Assembly (NCBI GenBank): GCA_005880915.1
Contig: VBIW01000037.1
Span: forward strand, 106,239 to 170,238
Reading direction: 5' to 3'
Length of the DNA stretch: 64,000 nt
Source: Chloroflexota bacterium
GTDB taxonomy: Bacteria; Chloroflexota; Dormibacteria; Dormibacterales; Dormibacteraceae
The position numbers were made by a program, and so were the translations under genes. The notes beneath the pieces are model-generated. The model made no database searches. It had not been told where the DNA came from and saw nothing but the letters and a program-made list of their open reading frames with translations. Below, piece by piece: positions 1 through 8,648 of this stretch. Position 1 is the first letter of the stretch, and the number at the start of each line of letters is the position of its first letter.

Positions 1-1734
1 ACGGAAGCGGTGTTGGACGAGCCGCTGGTCGAGCCGGTGCTGCCCGCCGGGACGGAAGCGGTGTTGGACGAGCCGCTGGTCGAGCCGGTGCTGCCCGCCG
101 GGACGGAAGCGGTGTTAGCCGACCCGTTCGTGCTGCCTGTGCTGCCCGCCGGGACGGATGCTGTGTTGGCCGACCCGTTGGTGCTGCCCGTGCTGCCCGC
201 CGGGACAGACGCCGTGTTGGCCGACCCGTTGGTCGAGCCGGTGCTGCCCGCCGGGACGGACGCCGTGTTGGCCGACCCGTTGGTCGAGCCGGTGCTGCCC
301 GCCGGGACGGATGCTGTGTTGGACGACCCGTTGGTGCTGCCCGTGCTGCCCGCCGGGACGGAAGCCGTGTTGGACGACCCGTTGGTGCTGCCCGTGCTGC
401 CCGCCGGGACAGAAGCGGTGTTGGACGAACCGCTGGTCGAGCCGGTGCTGCCGGCCGGGACGGATGCCGTGTTGGCCGACCCGTTGGTCGAGCCCGTGCT
501 GCCCGCCGGGACGGATGCTGTGTTGGCCGACCCGTTGGTCGAGCCGGTGCTGCCCGCCGGGACAGAAGCCGTGTTGGCCGACCCGTTGGTGCTGCCGGTG
601 CTGCCCGCCGGGACAGACGCCGTGTTGGCCGACCCGTTGGTGCTGCCGGTGCTGCCCGCCGGGACGGAAGCGGTGTTGGACGAACCGCTGGTCGAGCCGG
701 TGCTGCCGGCCGGGACGGACGCCGTGTTGGCCGAACCGCTGGTCGAGCCGGTGCTGCCTGCCGGGACAGACGCCGTGTTGGCCGACCCGTTGGTCGAGCC
801 GGTGCTGCCTGCCGGGACGGATGCCGTGTTGGCCGACCCGTTGGTGCTGCCCGTGCTGCCCGCCGGGACGGAAGCGGTGTTGGATGAGCCGCTGGTCGAG
901 CCGGTGCTGCCCGCCGGGACGGAAGCGGTGTTGGACGAACCGCTGGTCGAGCCGGTGCTGCCTGCCGGGACGGATGCTGTGTTAGCCGACCCATTCGTGC
1001 TGCCCGTGCTGCCCGCCGGGACGGATGCCGTGTTGGCCGACCCATTCGTGCTGCCCGTGCTGCCGGCTGGAACGGATGCGGTGTTCGCGCTTCCGCTCGT
1101 CGAGCCGGTGCTGCCGGCCGGGACTGAAGCGGTGTTGGCCGACCCGTTGGTCGAGCCAGTGCTGCCGGCCGGGACTGAAGCCGTGTTGGCCGACCCGTTG
1201 GTCGAGCCAGTGCTGCCGGCCGGGACTGAAGCCGTGTTGGCCGACCCGTTGGTCGAGCCAGTGCTGCCCGCCGGGACTGAAGCCGTGTTGGCCGACCCGT
1301 GGGTCGAGCCGGTGCTGCCCGCCGGGACGGATGCGGTGTTCGCGCTTCCACTCGTCGAGCCCGTGCTGCCCGCGGGAACAGACGCTGTCTGCGCCGAACC
1401 GTTGGTCGAGCCCGTGCTGCCCGCGGGAACAGACGCCGTCTGCGCCGAACCGTTGGTCGAGCCCGTGCTGCCCGCGGGAACAGACGCCGTCTGCGCCGAA
1501 CCGTTGGTCGAGCCTGTGCTGCCCGCCGGGACTGAGGCGGTATTCGCACTTCCGCTGGTCGAGCCGGTACTGCCTGCCGGGACTGAAGCCGTGTTGGCCG
1601 ACCCATTGGTCGAGCCTGTGCTCCCCGCCGGAACGGACGCTGTCTGCGCCGAACCGTTAGTCGAGCCGGTGCTGCCCGCCGGTACGGACGCTGTCTGCGC
1701 CGAACCGCTGGTCGAGCCCGTGCTGCCCGAGTCG
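1..1734. repeat. 51-bp tandem repeat, about 34 contiguous copies
   Basis: Uninterrupted head-to-tail 51-bp units run from the left edge to about 1734, with no spacers. The period is exactly 17 codons, so copy-number change keeps the minus-strand frame. Units differ at a few fixed positions: GTCGAGCCG versus GTGCTGCCG, and GTGTTGGCC, GTGTTGGAC, GTGTTCGCG or GTCTGCGCC. Identical variants form short blocks, for example three successive GTCTGCGCC units near 1385-1500, which is what recent local duplication produces. The units nearest the gene start (right end) are the most diverged. Confidence 0.95.
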
Positions 1735-2090
1735 ACGTTGTTTTCAGACGGCTTGTCGCTCGCCGTCTTCTTCGAAGCTGGCGCAGTCGCACCTGCGCTG
1801 CTCTTGCCGCTGCTTGAGCCGCCGGCCTTGCCTCCTCCATCGCCGCCCGACCCGCCACCGCCGCCTATGTGGTTGTCATTCTTCGCCGTCGGGCTGTCCT
1901 GGCGGTGAGCCACTGCGGAAGCACTCGTGTGATCTTGTGCTTTGCCCTGACCGTGGGAGTTGTCCGAGGCCAGAGCCGGAGACGTGCGAGCCAGCATGAG
2001 GAGAAGTCCGGCCATCAAGATGAATGCATTGACGACCAGGCGTCGTGCGAGCGCTGGTCGACTCGCTAAGAACTCACCGAACGCTTCCAA
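1..2090 (-). CDS. Secreted Gly/Ser/Thr-repeat protein, partial (3' end outside window)
   Basis: The minus strand is open from a TTG at 2090-2088 to the left edge, at least 696 codons. GGAGGTGGG lies seven bases before the TTG. The N-terminus reads LEAFGEFLASRPALARRLVV, then the hydrophobic stretch NAFILMAGLLLMLA and a likely signal-peptidase site TSPALA|SDNS near residue 42. A Gly/Ser/Lys-rich linker follows (to about residue 118), then about 34 copies of a 17-residue unit, typically VPAGSTGSTNGSANTAS, with no charged or aromatic residues. The plus strand of the same DNA is also open, but it has no ribosome site or signal peptide and encodes a hydrophobic, Pro/Val/Leu-rich product, so I treat it as a shadow. 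The repeats look like an extracellular stalk or spacer domain. The C-terminal part that would reveal anchoring or function is missing. I know no named family for it. Confidence 0.75.
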   Translation of the reverse strand, partial: MEAFGEFLASRPALARRLVVNAFILMAGLLLMLARTSPALASDNSHGQGKAQDHTSASAVAHRQDSPTAKNDNHIGGGGGSGGDGGGKAGGSSSGKSSAGATAPASKKTASDKPSENNVDSGSTGSTSGSAQTASVPAGSTGSTNGSAQTASVPAGSTGSTNGSANTASVPAGSTGSTSGSANTASVPAGSTGSTNGSAQTASVPAGSTGSTNGSAQTASVPAGSTGSTNGSAQTASVPAGSTGSTSGSANTASVPAGSTGSTHGSANTASVPAGSTGSTNGSANTASVPAGSTGSTNGSANTASVPAGSTGSTNGSANTASVPAGSTGSTSGSANTASVPAGSTGSTNGSANTASVPAGSTGSTNGSANTASVPAGSTGSTSGSSNTASVPAGSTGSTSGSSNTASVPAGSTGSTNGSANTASVPAGSTGSTNGSANTASVPAGSTGSTSGSANTASVPAGSTGSTSGSSNTASVPAGSTGSTNGSANTASVPAGSTGSTNGSANTASVPAGSTGSTNGSANTASVPAGSTGSTNGSANTASVPAGSTGSTSGSSNTASVPAGSTGSTNGSSNTASVPAGSTGSTNGSSNTASVPAGSTGSTNGSANTASVPAGSTGSTNGSANTASVPAGSTGSTNGSANTASVPAGSTGSTNGSANTASVPAGSTGSTSGSSNTASVPAGSTGSTSGSSNTAS

Positions 2091-2215
2091 ATGCCCACCT
2101 CCACGTGGAAATGAGCAAATTGCCTCGCCGCCATCCTGGACACCAACCCCGCAGTCCCGGGGATATGTCGCAGAACGCCCCGCTCAGCGTTCCCTAGTAG
2201 GGCAATTCGCTTGCA

Positions 2216-3553
2216 ATGGAAACGCAAACTTCATCTTTAGTAACCATGGAGGCGGCAACCGACCAGGAGTCGGTCGCCGCTTTCGTGGATGAAACGCTGG
2301 CCGGGACGGGGTGGGAGGTCGCCTCCATAAGCCGCGGCAGCAATCGCTTGGATCCTCCCAACTCTTATTGGTCGGTCTTCAGCATCGACATTAATAAGGA
2401 CGAGGAGGAGCGCAACCTCCAGCTTGTCGTCAAAGGTGCCCTCAATCCCGAAGCATGGGTCAAGCTCAGCGCGCGGCTCGAGCGGCACGGAGCTGGCAAT
2501 CCCTCCGACCCGATCAATGGGGTCGGGTATCCGCGGCTCTTTCCCGAGACCCAGCATGCCTACTGGTTCTATCCCTACGACCCCGCGATGCCCAACCTGC
2601 CGCTCGCCAACGATCCGATCCAGATGGCGGGCAGGCTGTTCGGGCGTGACAAGGCCGAGGACATGGTGGCTGCGGCTCGGTACCTGGACATCAAGCGCGT
2701 TCGCTACTTGCCCGAGGTCGGCGCCATCATTCGCTATACGATCGACGTCGGGGGTGCTCCGGCGACGATCTATGGCAAGGTCCAGCCAGGTCGGCGAGGC
2801 CTGCGCACGTTTCGCATCGTCGAGGATCTCTGGCGAGCGTCGGCCAAGTACCCAGGATATTTGAACTTGCCGCGTCCTCTCGGCTTCGACGAGGAAATCG
2901 GCATGCTCATCGAGGAAGGCGTTCGCGGCAAGCCAGTCAGCGCAAGACGACGCAGCACCCAGTTCATGCTCATGTCCGAAGCGGCGGCCGATGCTCTGGC
3001 GGTGATTCACGAATCCCGCGTAGAGACGGATGAGCGAATCACGATCAAGGCAGAGCTCGCTCGTATGAACAAAGTCGTCGACCAGTTCGCATACGTCTTC
3101 CCGGATGGTCACTTCTTGCTTCGCGACCTCCTTATTCATATGCGGGAGCGGTTGCGGAAGACAGAGGAAGAGCAATATCTGCCAACCCATGGCGACCTCA
3201 AATACGACCAGTTCATGTTTCACAACGACCATTTCACGCTGCTCGACTTCGATTACTACGCGACTGCTGAAACCAGCTATGACCTCGGCAAGTTCTGTGC
3301 CTATCTGGTCCCGTCGCTGCCCAAGGACTGGAGAGATTCTGTGGCTGTGGAGGAGGCTCGCGCCCGCTTCATCCATCGCTACCGGGAGCTGCGCCCCAAT
3401 GCGACGCTGCAGCGATTTGGCATCTACGAGGCGCTCCAGTTCGCGCTGCGGGCGATGGCCTTTATGTGGTCCCAGACGCCCGGGTGGCAGCGAATTGCTG
3501 AAACCTATCTCGTCCTCGGATTCGAGCGCCTGAACAGCCGCCTTCCCGATTAA
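2216..3553 (+). CDS. APH-fold phosphotransferase (aminoglycoside phosphotransferase family kinase)
   Basis: A 445-residue protein with the C-terminal catalytic core of the APH/choline-kinase superfamily. THGDLKYDQFMF near residue 325 is the HGD-x(4)-Q/N catalytic loop and LLDFDYYATAETSYDLGKF is the metal-binding DFD segment. The N-terminal 100 residues are unassigned. Members phosphorylate small hydroxylated substrates (aminoglycosides, maltose, choline, homoserine); the substrate cannot be read here. The ATG at 2216 is the first in frame, with only a weak AGGG about 14 bases upstream; ATG 2246 is an alternative. The gene is transcribed divergently from the repeat protein across about 125 bp. 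A resistance role should not be assumed, because nothing nearby suggests antibiotic modification. Confidence 0.7.
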   Translation: METQTSSLVTMEAATDQESVAAFVDETLAGTGWEVASISRGSNRLDPPNSYWSVFSIDINKDEEERNLQLVVKGALNPEAWVKLSARLERHGAGNPSDPINGVGYPRLFPETQHAYWFYPYDPAMPNLPLANDPIQMAGRLFGRDKAEDMVAAARYLDIKRVRYLPEVGAIIRYTIDVGGAPATIYGKVQPGRRGLRTFRIVEDLWRASAKYPGYLNLPRPLGFDEEIGMLIEEGVRGKPVSARRRSTQFMLMSEAAADALAVIHESRVETDERITIKAELARMNKVVDQFAYVFPDGHFLLRDLLIHMRERLRKTEEEQYLPTHGDLKYDQFMFHNDHFTLLDFDYYATAETSYDLGKFCAYLVPSLPKDWRDSVAVEEARARFIHRYRELRPNATLQRFGIYEALQFALRAMAFMWSQTPGWQRIAETYLVLGFERLNSRLPD

Positions 3554-3644
3554 CCTGCCACGACAACCGTTCGACCTCTTTTACAAGCCTTAACCCAATG
3601 CACATGAGCAGGCGGCTGGGCAGCCCCAGACTCTGCCGTCTGCA

Positions 3645-4253
3645 ATGCGATTTCTATCCTGGATCGGGGCCGTCCTCGTCGTTGCCACACTCGCCGTGGG
3701 TGTTGGTACGGCTGCCCACCTACGCTCGGCGAGCGGCCACAACCTGACTGCCTCGCGGCAGCCCGCGAGCCTGTTCAGCGCCAACGACCCGGTAGCACCA
3801 GACCCACCGCACAAGATCGTGCCGCCGAGCCCGAGTCCAGATCCACCACCGCCGCCACCAGTCGCTGCACCGGCGCCGCCCGCGCGCGCCGCGATCGTGG
3901 TGGGATCAACGCAGCAGGCCTTGATCAACCAGGATCGAGCTGCGTATGGCCTCGGCCCGTTGACGTGGAACAGCTGCCTCTACAACGTTGCTGTCAGCAA
4001 CGCACGCCGCATTGCGGCGCAAGGGTCGCTGTCGCACACTAACGGTCCATCGGTCGATCTCACGTGCGGCCTCGGCCGCCAGGCCGGCGAGAACGTCGGC
4101 TGGTGGTCAGGCGGCATCAACGACGGAAAGATCAACGGCTTGTTCATGGCCAGCCCCGAGCACAAAGCCAACATCCTCGGTCCGTACCGCTACGTGGCCA
4201 CTGCGTGGGTCGCCGGGGCGAACGGTGGCTACATTGCGGTCGAGTTCAGCTAA
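3645..4253 (+). CDS. Secreted CAP-domain (SCP/PR-1-like) protein
   Basis: A 202-residue exported protein. The N-terminal MRFLSWIGAVLVVATLAVGV is a signal peptide or membrane anchor. A proline-rich linker (PPSPSPDPPPPPPVAAPAPP, about residues 61-80) follows, then a CAP domain from about residue 87. Its features are LINQDRAAYGLGPLTW, LSHTNGP, ENVGWW and the late motif SPEHKANILGPYRYV. Bacterial CAP proteins of this kind occur at the cell surface or spore coat; their activity is generally unknown. The domain keeps two Cys residues (SCL and LTCG) that could form a disulfide. It lies about 120 bp upstream of a penicillin-binding protein on the same strand, which fits an envelope role. Confidence 0.8.
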   Translation: MRFLSWIGAVLVVATLAVGVGTAAHLRSASGHNLTASRQPASLFSANDPVAPDPPHKIVPPSPSPDPPPPPPVAAPAPPARAAIVVGSTQQALINQDRAAYGLGPLTWNSCLYNVAVSNARRIAAQGSLSHTNGPSVDLTCGLGRQAGENVGWWSGGINDGKINGLFMASPEHKANILGPYRYVATAWVAGANGGYIAVEFS

Positions 4254-4370
4254 AAGGGCCCCGAACCGGCTTCCTGAGTAGCGCGATTTGACCGGGCGTT
4301 GTTCTGACGTAGCGCTCGGACGCGGCGCATAACCGCCTACTTGAGCGCTCGGAGGAGGAGCGCGAGAGGG

Positions 4371-6461
4371 GTGTCAACCGGACCGGTCGCACGCAGCGGC
4401 CAACAGTCGCTCTGGCTTCGCCCGATCCACTGGCTTTGGGCCAGACGGGTCTGGATTTCGGCCGGGCTCGGCGTCCTCCTCATCGCGATGACCCTCTACG
4501 TGCTGTGGGCGATCAAGGACTTGCCCGACCCGAGCCAGAACGTGCTCGCGGCCGGTGATGTCATGGTCCTCGATCGCAACGGGAAGCTGATCGAAGACTG
4601 GAGCCCGGCGGGCCACTATCACGTAACCCTCACTCTCCAGCAGATGGGGCCATACGCACCGAAGGCGGTGCTCGCCGCAGAGGACCGCAACTTCTATCAT
4701 CACGGCGCGATCGACCCCCTTTCGACGGCACGCGCAGCGTGGGTCGATGTCACGTCTCACGGCCTGAACCAGGGTGGCAGCACGATTACGCAGCAGCTCG
4801 TCAAGATCCAGCTGCTCACACCGCAGAAGTCGGTGACGCGCAAGATCCAGGAGATCGTCCTCGCTGTGGCACTGGAGCAGCGTTACTCCAAGGACCAGAT
4901 CCTCGAGATGTATATGAACCGCGTGTACTTCGGTCACGGCGCGTATGGCATCGGTGCGGCTGCGCGGACCTACTTCAACAAGGACGCAAAAGACCTGACC
5001 CCTAGCCAGGCCGCATTCCTCGCCGCCATGATCCAGGCGCCGAGTCTGTATGACCCCGCTGTGCACTTTGACCTCGCCCAGGGTCGCGAGAACTATGTCC
5101 TTCAAGGCATGGTCGCGATCAACGCGCTCACGCCGGAACAAGCCGACAAGGCTGCGCAGGAGGACGTCAAGTCGGAGCTCCACATCCAGTCGAGTGCGCG
5201 TCAAAGCAAGGCGCCCCATTTCGTCGACCACGTGCTGGCCGACCTCGAGACGATGTTCGGCTCGGCCGCGGTCCAGCAGGGCGGGATCGTGGTCCGAACG
5301 ACCCTCGACCTCGACGTGCAGGCTGTCGCCCAGCAGGCCGTGACCAATGGCGTGCATGACCTGGGGATCTACAACGTCAACAACGCCGCGCTGATGGCCG
5401 CCGACCCAAAGACCGGCGAGGTCCTGGCCTGGGTCGGATCGGCTGATTACGGAAATGACTCGATCGGCGGCCAGTTCGACGTCGTGCTGTCCAAACGGCA
5501 GCCCGGCTCGTCCTTCAAGCCTTACGTCTATGAAGCCGCGCTGCGCGACCACAAGATCACGTGGGCGACAACCCTCCACGACAGGCTGACGAACTTCAAC
5601 GGGTACATGCCGCGCGACTTCGACAACGGTGGCATGGGCGACATCCCCGCGAGGACGGCGATTCTCTACTCACGCAACATTCCGGCAGTGCAGGTCGGCC
5701 AGATGGAGGGCATGAACAACGTGGTCGATCTCGCCCACGCGATGGGCGTCAAGAGCGAGCTCCAGCCGTATCTGTCGACCGCGATCGGCGCGAGCTCGAT
5801 CACGCTGTACGAACACGTCCAGGGCTACGAAACATTCGCCAACCAGGGCCAGCGCGTCGACCTTCGAGTGATCAGGTCTGTCGAGGACGCCACTGGCCAC
5901 GAGGTCTTCAAATACGAAAACCCGAGCAGCACCACAGTTCTCACGCCGGCCGAGGCGTTCCTGATGTCAGACGTGTTGAAGAACTATCAGAACCAGTGGC
6001 GCTTCGGGTGGAACCGCCAGATGGCGAGCAAGACAGGTACGAGCGACAACGGAAAGGGCGGCATCCCCGACTCGTGGATCATGGCGTATAACCCGAACAT
6101 CGTTGCTGGCGTGTGGGTCGGCAACACCGCACCCAACGGTGGGGGCGGCCTCATCCGCGCGTACGGCGAGAACGTCGGGCTGACGATCATGAAGCGCTTC
6201 GTCAATGGGCTGCCCTCGAACATGCGTGATTGGTACGCGCGACCTCCGGGGGTGGTCCAGGGCTGTGGCAGCGATACCCAGGATCCTTTCCTGCCCGGAG
6301 CTTGCACGGCATCGCCTTCGCCGTCGACGTCGCCAAGCGCATCACCCTCAACAAGCCCCTCGGTGTTGCCTTCGGTCCTGCCTTCGCTCCTGCCGTCACC
6401 CTCGGCCTCAGCGTCGCCGTCACCCTCGGCCAGCCCACCACCGAAGGCCAGTCCGAGCTGA
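4371..6461 (+). CDS. Class A penicillin-binding protein (glycosyltransferase 51 / transpeptidase)
   Basis: A bifunctional peptidoglycan synthase of about 696 residues. One transmembrane helix (VWISAGLGVLLIAMTLYVLW, about 27-46) is followed by a GT51 domain with AAEDRNFYHHGAID (catalytic Glu about 104), GGSTITQQLVK, and the RKIQEIVLAVALEQRYSK and MYMNRVYFG segments. The transpeptidase domain has SxxK in PGSSFKPY (Ser about 380), SRN in YSRNIP (Ser about 432) and KTG in SKTGTS (about 552). The C-terminal 50 residues are a low-complexity Pro/Ser tail. GTG 4371 is preferred because GGAGGAGGAG lies 10-20 bases before it; an in-frame TTG at 4341 is the alternative. The stop overlaps the next start (TGATG), so trehalose-phosphate synthase is probably translated from the same mRNA. 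Confidence 0.93.
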   Translation: MSTGPVARSGQQSLWLRPIHWLWARRVWISAGLGVLLIAMTLYVLWAIKDLPDPSQNVLAAGDVMVLDRNGKLIEDWSPAGHYHVTLTLQQMGPYAPKAVLAAEDRNFYHHGAIDPLSTARAAWVDVTSHGLNQGGSTITQQLVKIQLLTPQKSVTRKIQEIVLAVALEQRYSKDQILEMYMNRVYFGHGAYGIGAAARTYFNKDAKDLTPSQAAFLAAMIQAPSLYDPAVHFDLAQGRENYVLQGMVAINALTPEQADKAAQEDVKSELHIQSSARQSKAPHFVDHVLADLETMFGSAAVQQGGIVVRTTLDLDVQAVAQQAVTNGVHDLGIYNVNNAALMAADPKTGEVLAWVGSADYGNDSIGGQFDVVLSKRQPGSSFKPYVYEAALRDHKITWATTLHDRLTNFNGYMPRDFDNGGMGDIPARTAILYSRNIPAVQVGQMEGMNNVVDLAHAMGVKSELQPYLSTAIGASSITLYEHVQGYETFANQGQRVDLRVIRSVEDATGHEVFKYENPSSTTVLTPAEAFLMSDVLKNYQNQWRFGWNRQMASKTGTSDNGKGGIPDSWIMAYNPNIVAGVWVGNTAPNGGGGLIRAYGENVGLTIMKRFVNGLPSNMRDWYARPPGVVQGCGSDTQDPFLPGACTASPSPSTSPSASPSTSPSVLPSVLPSLLPSPSASASPSPSASPPPKASPS

Positions 6462-8020
6462 TGCTTGCGATGACCAGCAGCTCCGACACGCCATTTCTCG
6501 AGAGCGTCGAACGCCGCCGGCCCGGAACGTCGCTGCGCGGCTACGTCACACGCACGCTTCCTCACAGCTCTGCGATCGTGGTGGCCAACCGAGCTCCCCA
6601 CGAACCGCGACCCGAAGGTGGTTTCACGCGCGGAGCGGGTGGAGTGATCACAGCGCTTCTCACCCTCGCAGAGGTCGCAGGCGCAGATTGGGTCGCTTGC
6701 GCGCGGACCGATGGCGAGCGCGCGCTCATCGAAGAGCACGGCACGACCTGGAACGCGCCGCTGATTCGTACCGAGACGCGCCTCCACTACGCGACTCCGA
6801 CACCGGAGCAGTACGAGCAGTATTACTCGGTCATCTCCAATCCGGTGCTGTGGTTCGTCCAGCACTATCTCTGGGATCTGGCCAACCAACCGGTGATCAA
6901 CGGACGCATCCACCGCGCGTGGAACAACGGTTACGTCGAGGTCAACAAGCAGATGGCTCGCAAAGTGGTCGAGGTGGCTCGAGGGCTCCCGGGGCGGCCC
7001 CTTGTGATGGTCCATGACTATCAGCTCTACCTGGTGCCTAAGCTCGTACGCGAGCAGCTCCAGGGGGCGATCATCCAGCACTTCGTGCATATCCCGTGGC
7101 CGACACCGCAGTACTGGAAGGTGCTCCCGCGCGAGATGCGAGACGCGATCCTGCACGGCCTGCTCGGCTGCGACATCGTCGGTTTCCAGACCAGCCTGGA
7201 CGTCCGCAACTTCCTGATGACTTGCGAGGAGAATGCGGGACTGGCGGTGGACGAGCGCGAAAAGGCGGTGCTCGTCGATGGGCGCGTCGTCTATGCGCGG
7301 GCCTATCCGATCTCCATCGACGTCGCTAGCACGACACGTCTTGCTTATTCGCATGGCGTCATGGTCGAGGAGCGCAAGCTTCGCGACTGGCGGCCTGAGC
7401 ACCTCATCGTGCGCATCGACCGCACAGATCCGTCGAAGAACATCGTCCGCGGGTTTCTCGCCTACGAGAAGCTCCTGGCTCATCACCCCGAGCTCAAGGG
7501 CAGGGTGCAGTTCTGGGCTTTCCTGCAGCCGTCGCGGCAGGACGTCGCCGTCTATCGAAACTACGTCCGCAAGGTTCGGCAGACCGTGCAGCGGATCAAC
7601 GCGCAATACGGCGCGCAGGGATGGCAGCCGATCCGGCTCGAGCTCGGTGAGAGCGTGCGCAAGGCGATGGCCGCGATGCGCAACTTTGACGTGCTCGTCG
7701 TCAATTCCGTCTACGACGGACTCAACCTGGTCGCTAAGGAGGGCGCCCTGATCAACCGCTCAGACGGTGTGATCGTGCTCTCGGAGAACGTCGGCGCCCA
7801 TGAGGAGCTTCAGCCGCACATCCTGTCGGTCAACCCGTTCGATATCGAGGCGACCGCTAACGCCATGCACCAGGCGATCGTCATGGGGATTGACGAGAAG
7901 CGCCGCCGCAACGAGGGTGCGCGCGACGTGGTGCGGACCAGTGACATCGCGCGCTGGATCACGCGCCAGGTTCAAGACATCCGGGACCTCGCCGCTGCTC
8001 CGGGACTGCGGGCGGGCTAG
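6461..8020 (+). CDS. otsA: Trehalose-6-phosphate synthase (GT20)
   Basis: Transfers glucose from a nucleotide sugar to glucose-6-phosphate, giving trehalose-6-phosphate. The 519-residue protein carries GT20 landmarks in order: SAIVVANRAPHEP with GGFTRGAGG, MVHDYQLYLVPKLVR, FVHIPWPTPQYW, LLGCDIVGFQTS, RIDRTDPSKNIVRGF (the phosphate-binding Arg/Lys pair), VVNSVYDGLNLVAKEG and VLSENVGAHEEL. The frame is open further upstream to 6230, but that part is the out-of-frame Pro/Ser tail of the PBP. ATG 6461, overlapping the PBP TGA by one base, is the natural coupled start; ATG 6470 is possible. No otsB phosphatase is visible next to it. Some clade-specific GT20 enzymes may use other acceptors, so the exact product is inferred. 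Confidence 0.88.
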   Translation: MLAMTSSSDTPFLESVERRRPGTSLRGYVTRTLPHSSAIVVANRAPHEPRPEGGFTRGAGGVITALLTLAEVAGADWVACARTDGERALIEEHGTTWNAPLIRTETRLHYATPTPEQYEQYYSVISNPVLWFVQHYLWDLANQPVINGRIHRAWNNGYVEVNKQMARKVVEVARGLPGRPLVMVHDYQLYLVPKLVREQLQGAIIQHFVHIPWPTPQYWKVLPREMRDAILHGLLGCDIVGFQTSLDVRNFLMTCEENAGLAVDEREKAVLVDGRVVYARAYPISIDVASTTRLAYSHGVMVEERKLRDWRPEHLIVRIDRTDPSKNIVRGFLAYEKLLAHHPELKGRVQFWAFLQPSRQDVAVYRNYVRKVRQTVQRINAQYGAQGWQPIRLELGESVRKAMAAMRNFDVLVVNSVYDGLNLVAKEGALINRSDGVIVLSENVGAHEELQPHILSVNPFDIEATANAMHQAIVMGIDEKRRRNEGARDVVRTSDIARWITRQVQDIRDLAAAPGLRAG

Positions 8021-8089
8021 CGCCTCTTCCTATATAGGTTGCTGCGTTCGCCCCTCTCCCCTGATCCTCTCCCGCCCCTCTCCCCTGAT

Positions 8090-8112
8090 CCCTCTCCCCT
8101 GAGGGGAGAGGG
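8090..8112. terminator. Palindrome between convergent otsA and yggT-like genes
   Basis: CCCTCTCCCCT, one base, AGGGGAGAGGG: a perfect 11-bp inverted repeat centred on 8101. Just upstream (8051-8086) two partial copies of CCCCTCTCCCCTGATC are stacked. It lies in the gap between convergent genes, so it could end transcription from both sides, although no T-run follows. It may equally be a REP-type dispersed palindrome. Confidence 0.5.
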
Positions 8113-8131
8113 TGCCAGGGGCTGCGCGCCT

Positions 8132-8593
8132 TTAGTAGCCCCTTGGTCGCATACCGCCTGAGCGGCGCGCCACCGTGATGTTGCGGTAGAAGACGATCGC
8201 GAAGAGGCGGGCCACCGCCCATCCGATCAAGGCGTAGACAAGGATCGCGACCACGACGGACATCTCGAGCTGCGACTGCTCGTTGCCGATGGTCGGCAGC
8301 AGGTTCCTGAATGGCGCGAGGAAAATATCCGTCACGTTGTACAGCCAGTTCGAGAAGCCGGCGTGCGGATTGGCGCCCAACAGCTTGAGCACCATGCGGA
8401 TCAGCAGCAGCCCGTCGATCACGCCGAACACGAGGTAGATGAGCTGCACTGCCCGCCAACCTGGGTTGGTGGTGCTGACGACCTCCGAGCTGGAGTCCGC
8501 CGGCATGACGGGATCGTCACTGGTCACGCGGCGGTGCTCATGCACCTGGCCGGTGACCGGATCCCGCTCGATGTCGGTCTCCCTGCGTTCCAT
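8132..8593 (-). CDS. YggT-like integral membrane protein
   Basis: A 153-residue protein. The N-terminal about 45 residues are polar (MERRETDIERDPVTGQVHEH). A hydrophobic pair follows: QLIYLVFGVIDGLLLIRMVL at about 49-68 and MSVVVAILVYALIGWAVARL at about 111-130. Between them lies LLGANPHAGFSNWLYNVTDI, continuing FLAPFRNLLP, which resembles the YggT/Ycf19 core of TM, R-x-LL-GAN-x-F, then F-x-APF. The role of YggT-type proteins is poorly defined (envelope, division or osmotic tolerance, depending on organism). The start is supported by AGGAGGA eight bases before the ATG. It faces otsA convergently. Confidence 0.6.
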   Translation of the reverse strand: MERRETDIERDPVTGQVHEHRRVTSDDPVMPADSSSEVVSTTNPGWRAVQLIYLVFGVIDGLLLIRMVLKLLGANPHAGFSNWLYNVTDIFLAPFRNLLPTIGNEQSQLEMSVVVAILVYALIGWAVARLFAIVFYRNITVARRSGGMRPRGY

Positions 8594-8648
8594 TGCTTCC
8601 TCCTCTTGGTCTTGGGTTAACAGAGATGAACGTGGGCATGTATGGAAA

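Noticed and set aside
1-1734. CRISPR array
   Set aside because: Units are contiguous with no spacers, the period is a codon multiple, and no cas gene is near.
10-1908. 632-codon open frame on the plus strand across the 51-bp repeats
   Set aside because: It is hydrophobic and Pro/Val/Leu-rich, has no ribosome site or signal peptide, and the minus strand has all three. The repeat keeps several frames open at once.
2237-3376. 379-codon minus-strand frame opposite the APH gene
   Set aside because: Antisense shadow; the plus strand has the HGD and DFD motifs.
6230-6460. Longer N-terminus for trehalose-6-phosphate synthase
   Set aside because: That stretch is the out-of-frame Pro/Ser tail of the PBP; the ATG at the overlap gives a normal protein.
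5987-7606. 539-codon minus-strand frame over PBP tail and otsA
   Set aside because: Antisense shadow of two well-motifed genes in GC-rich DNA.
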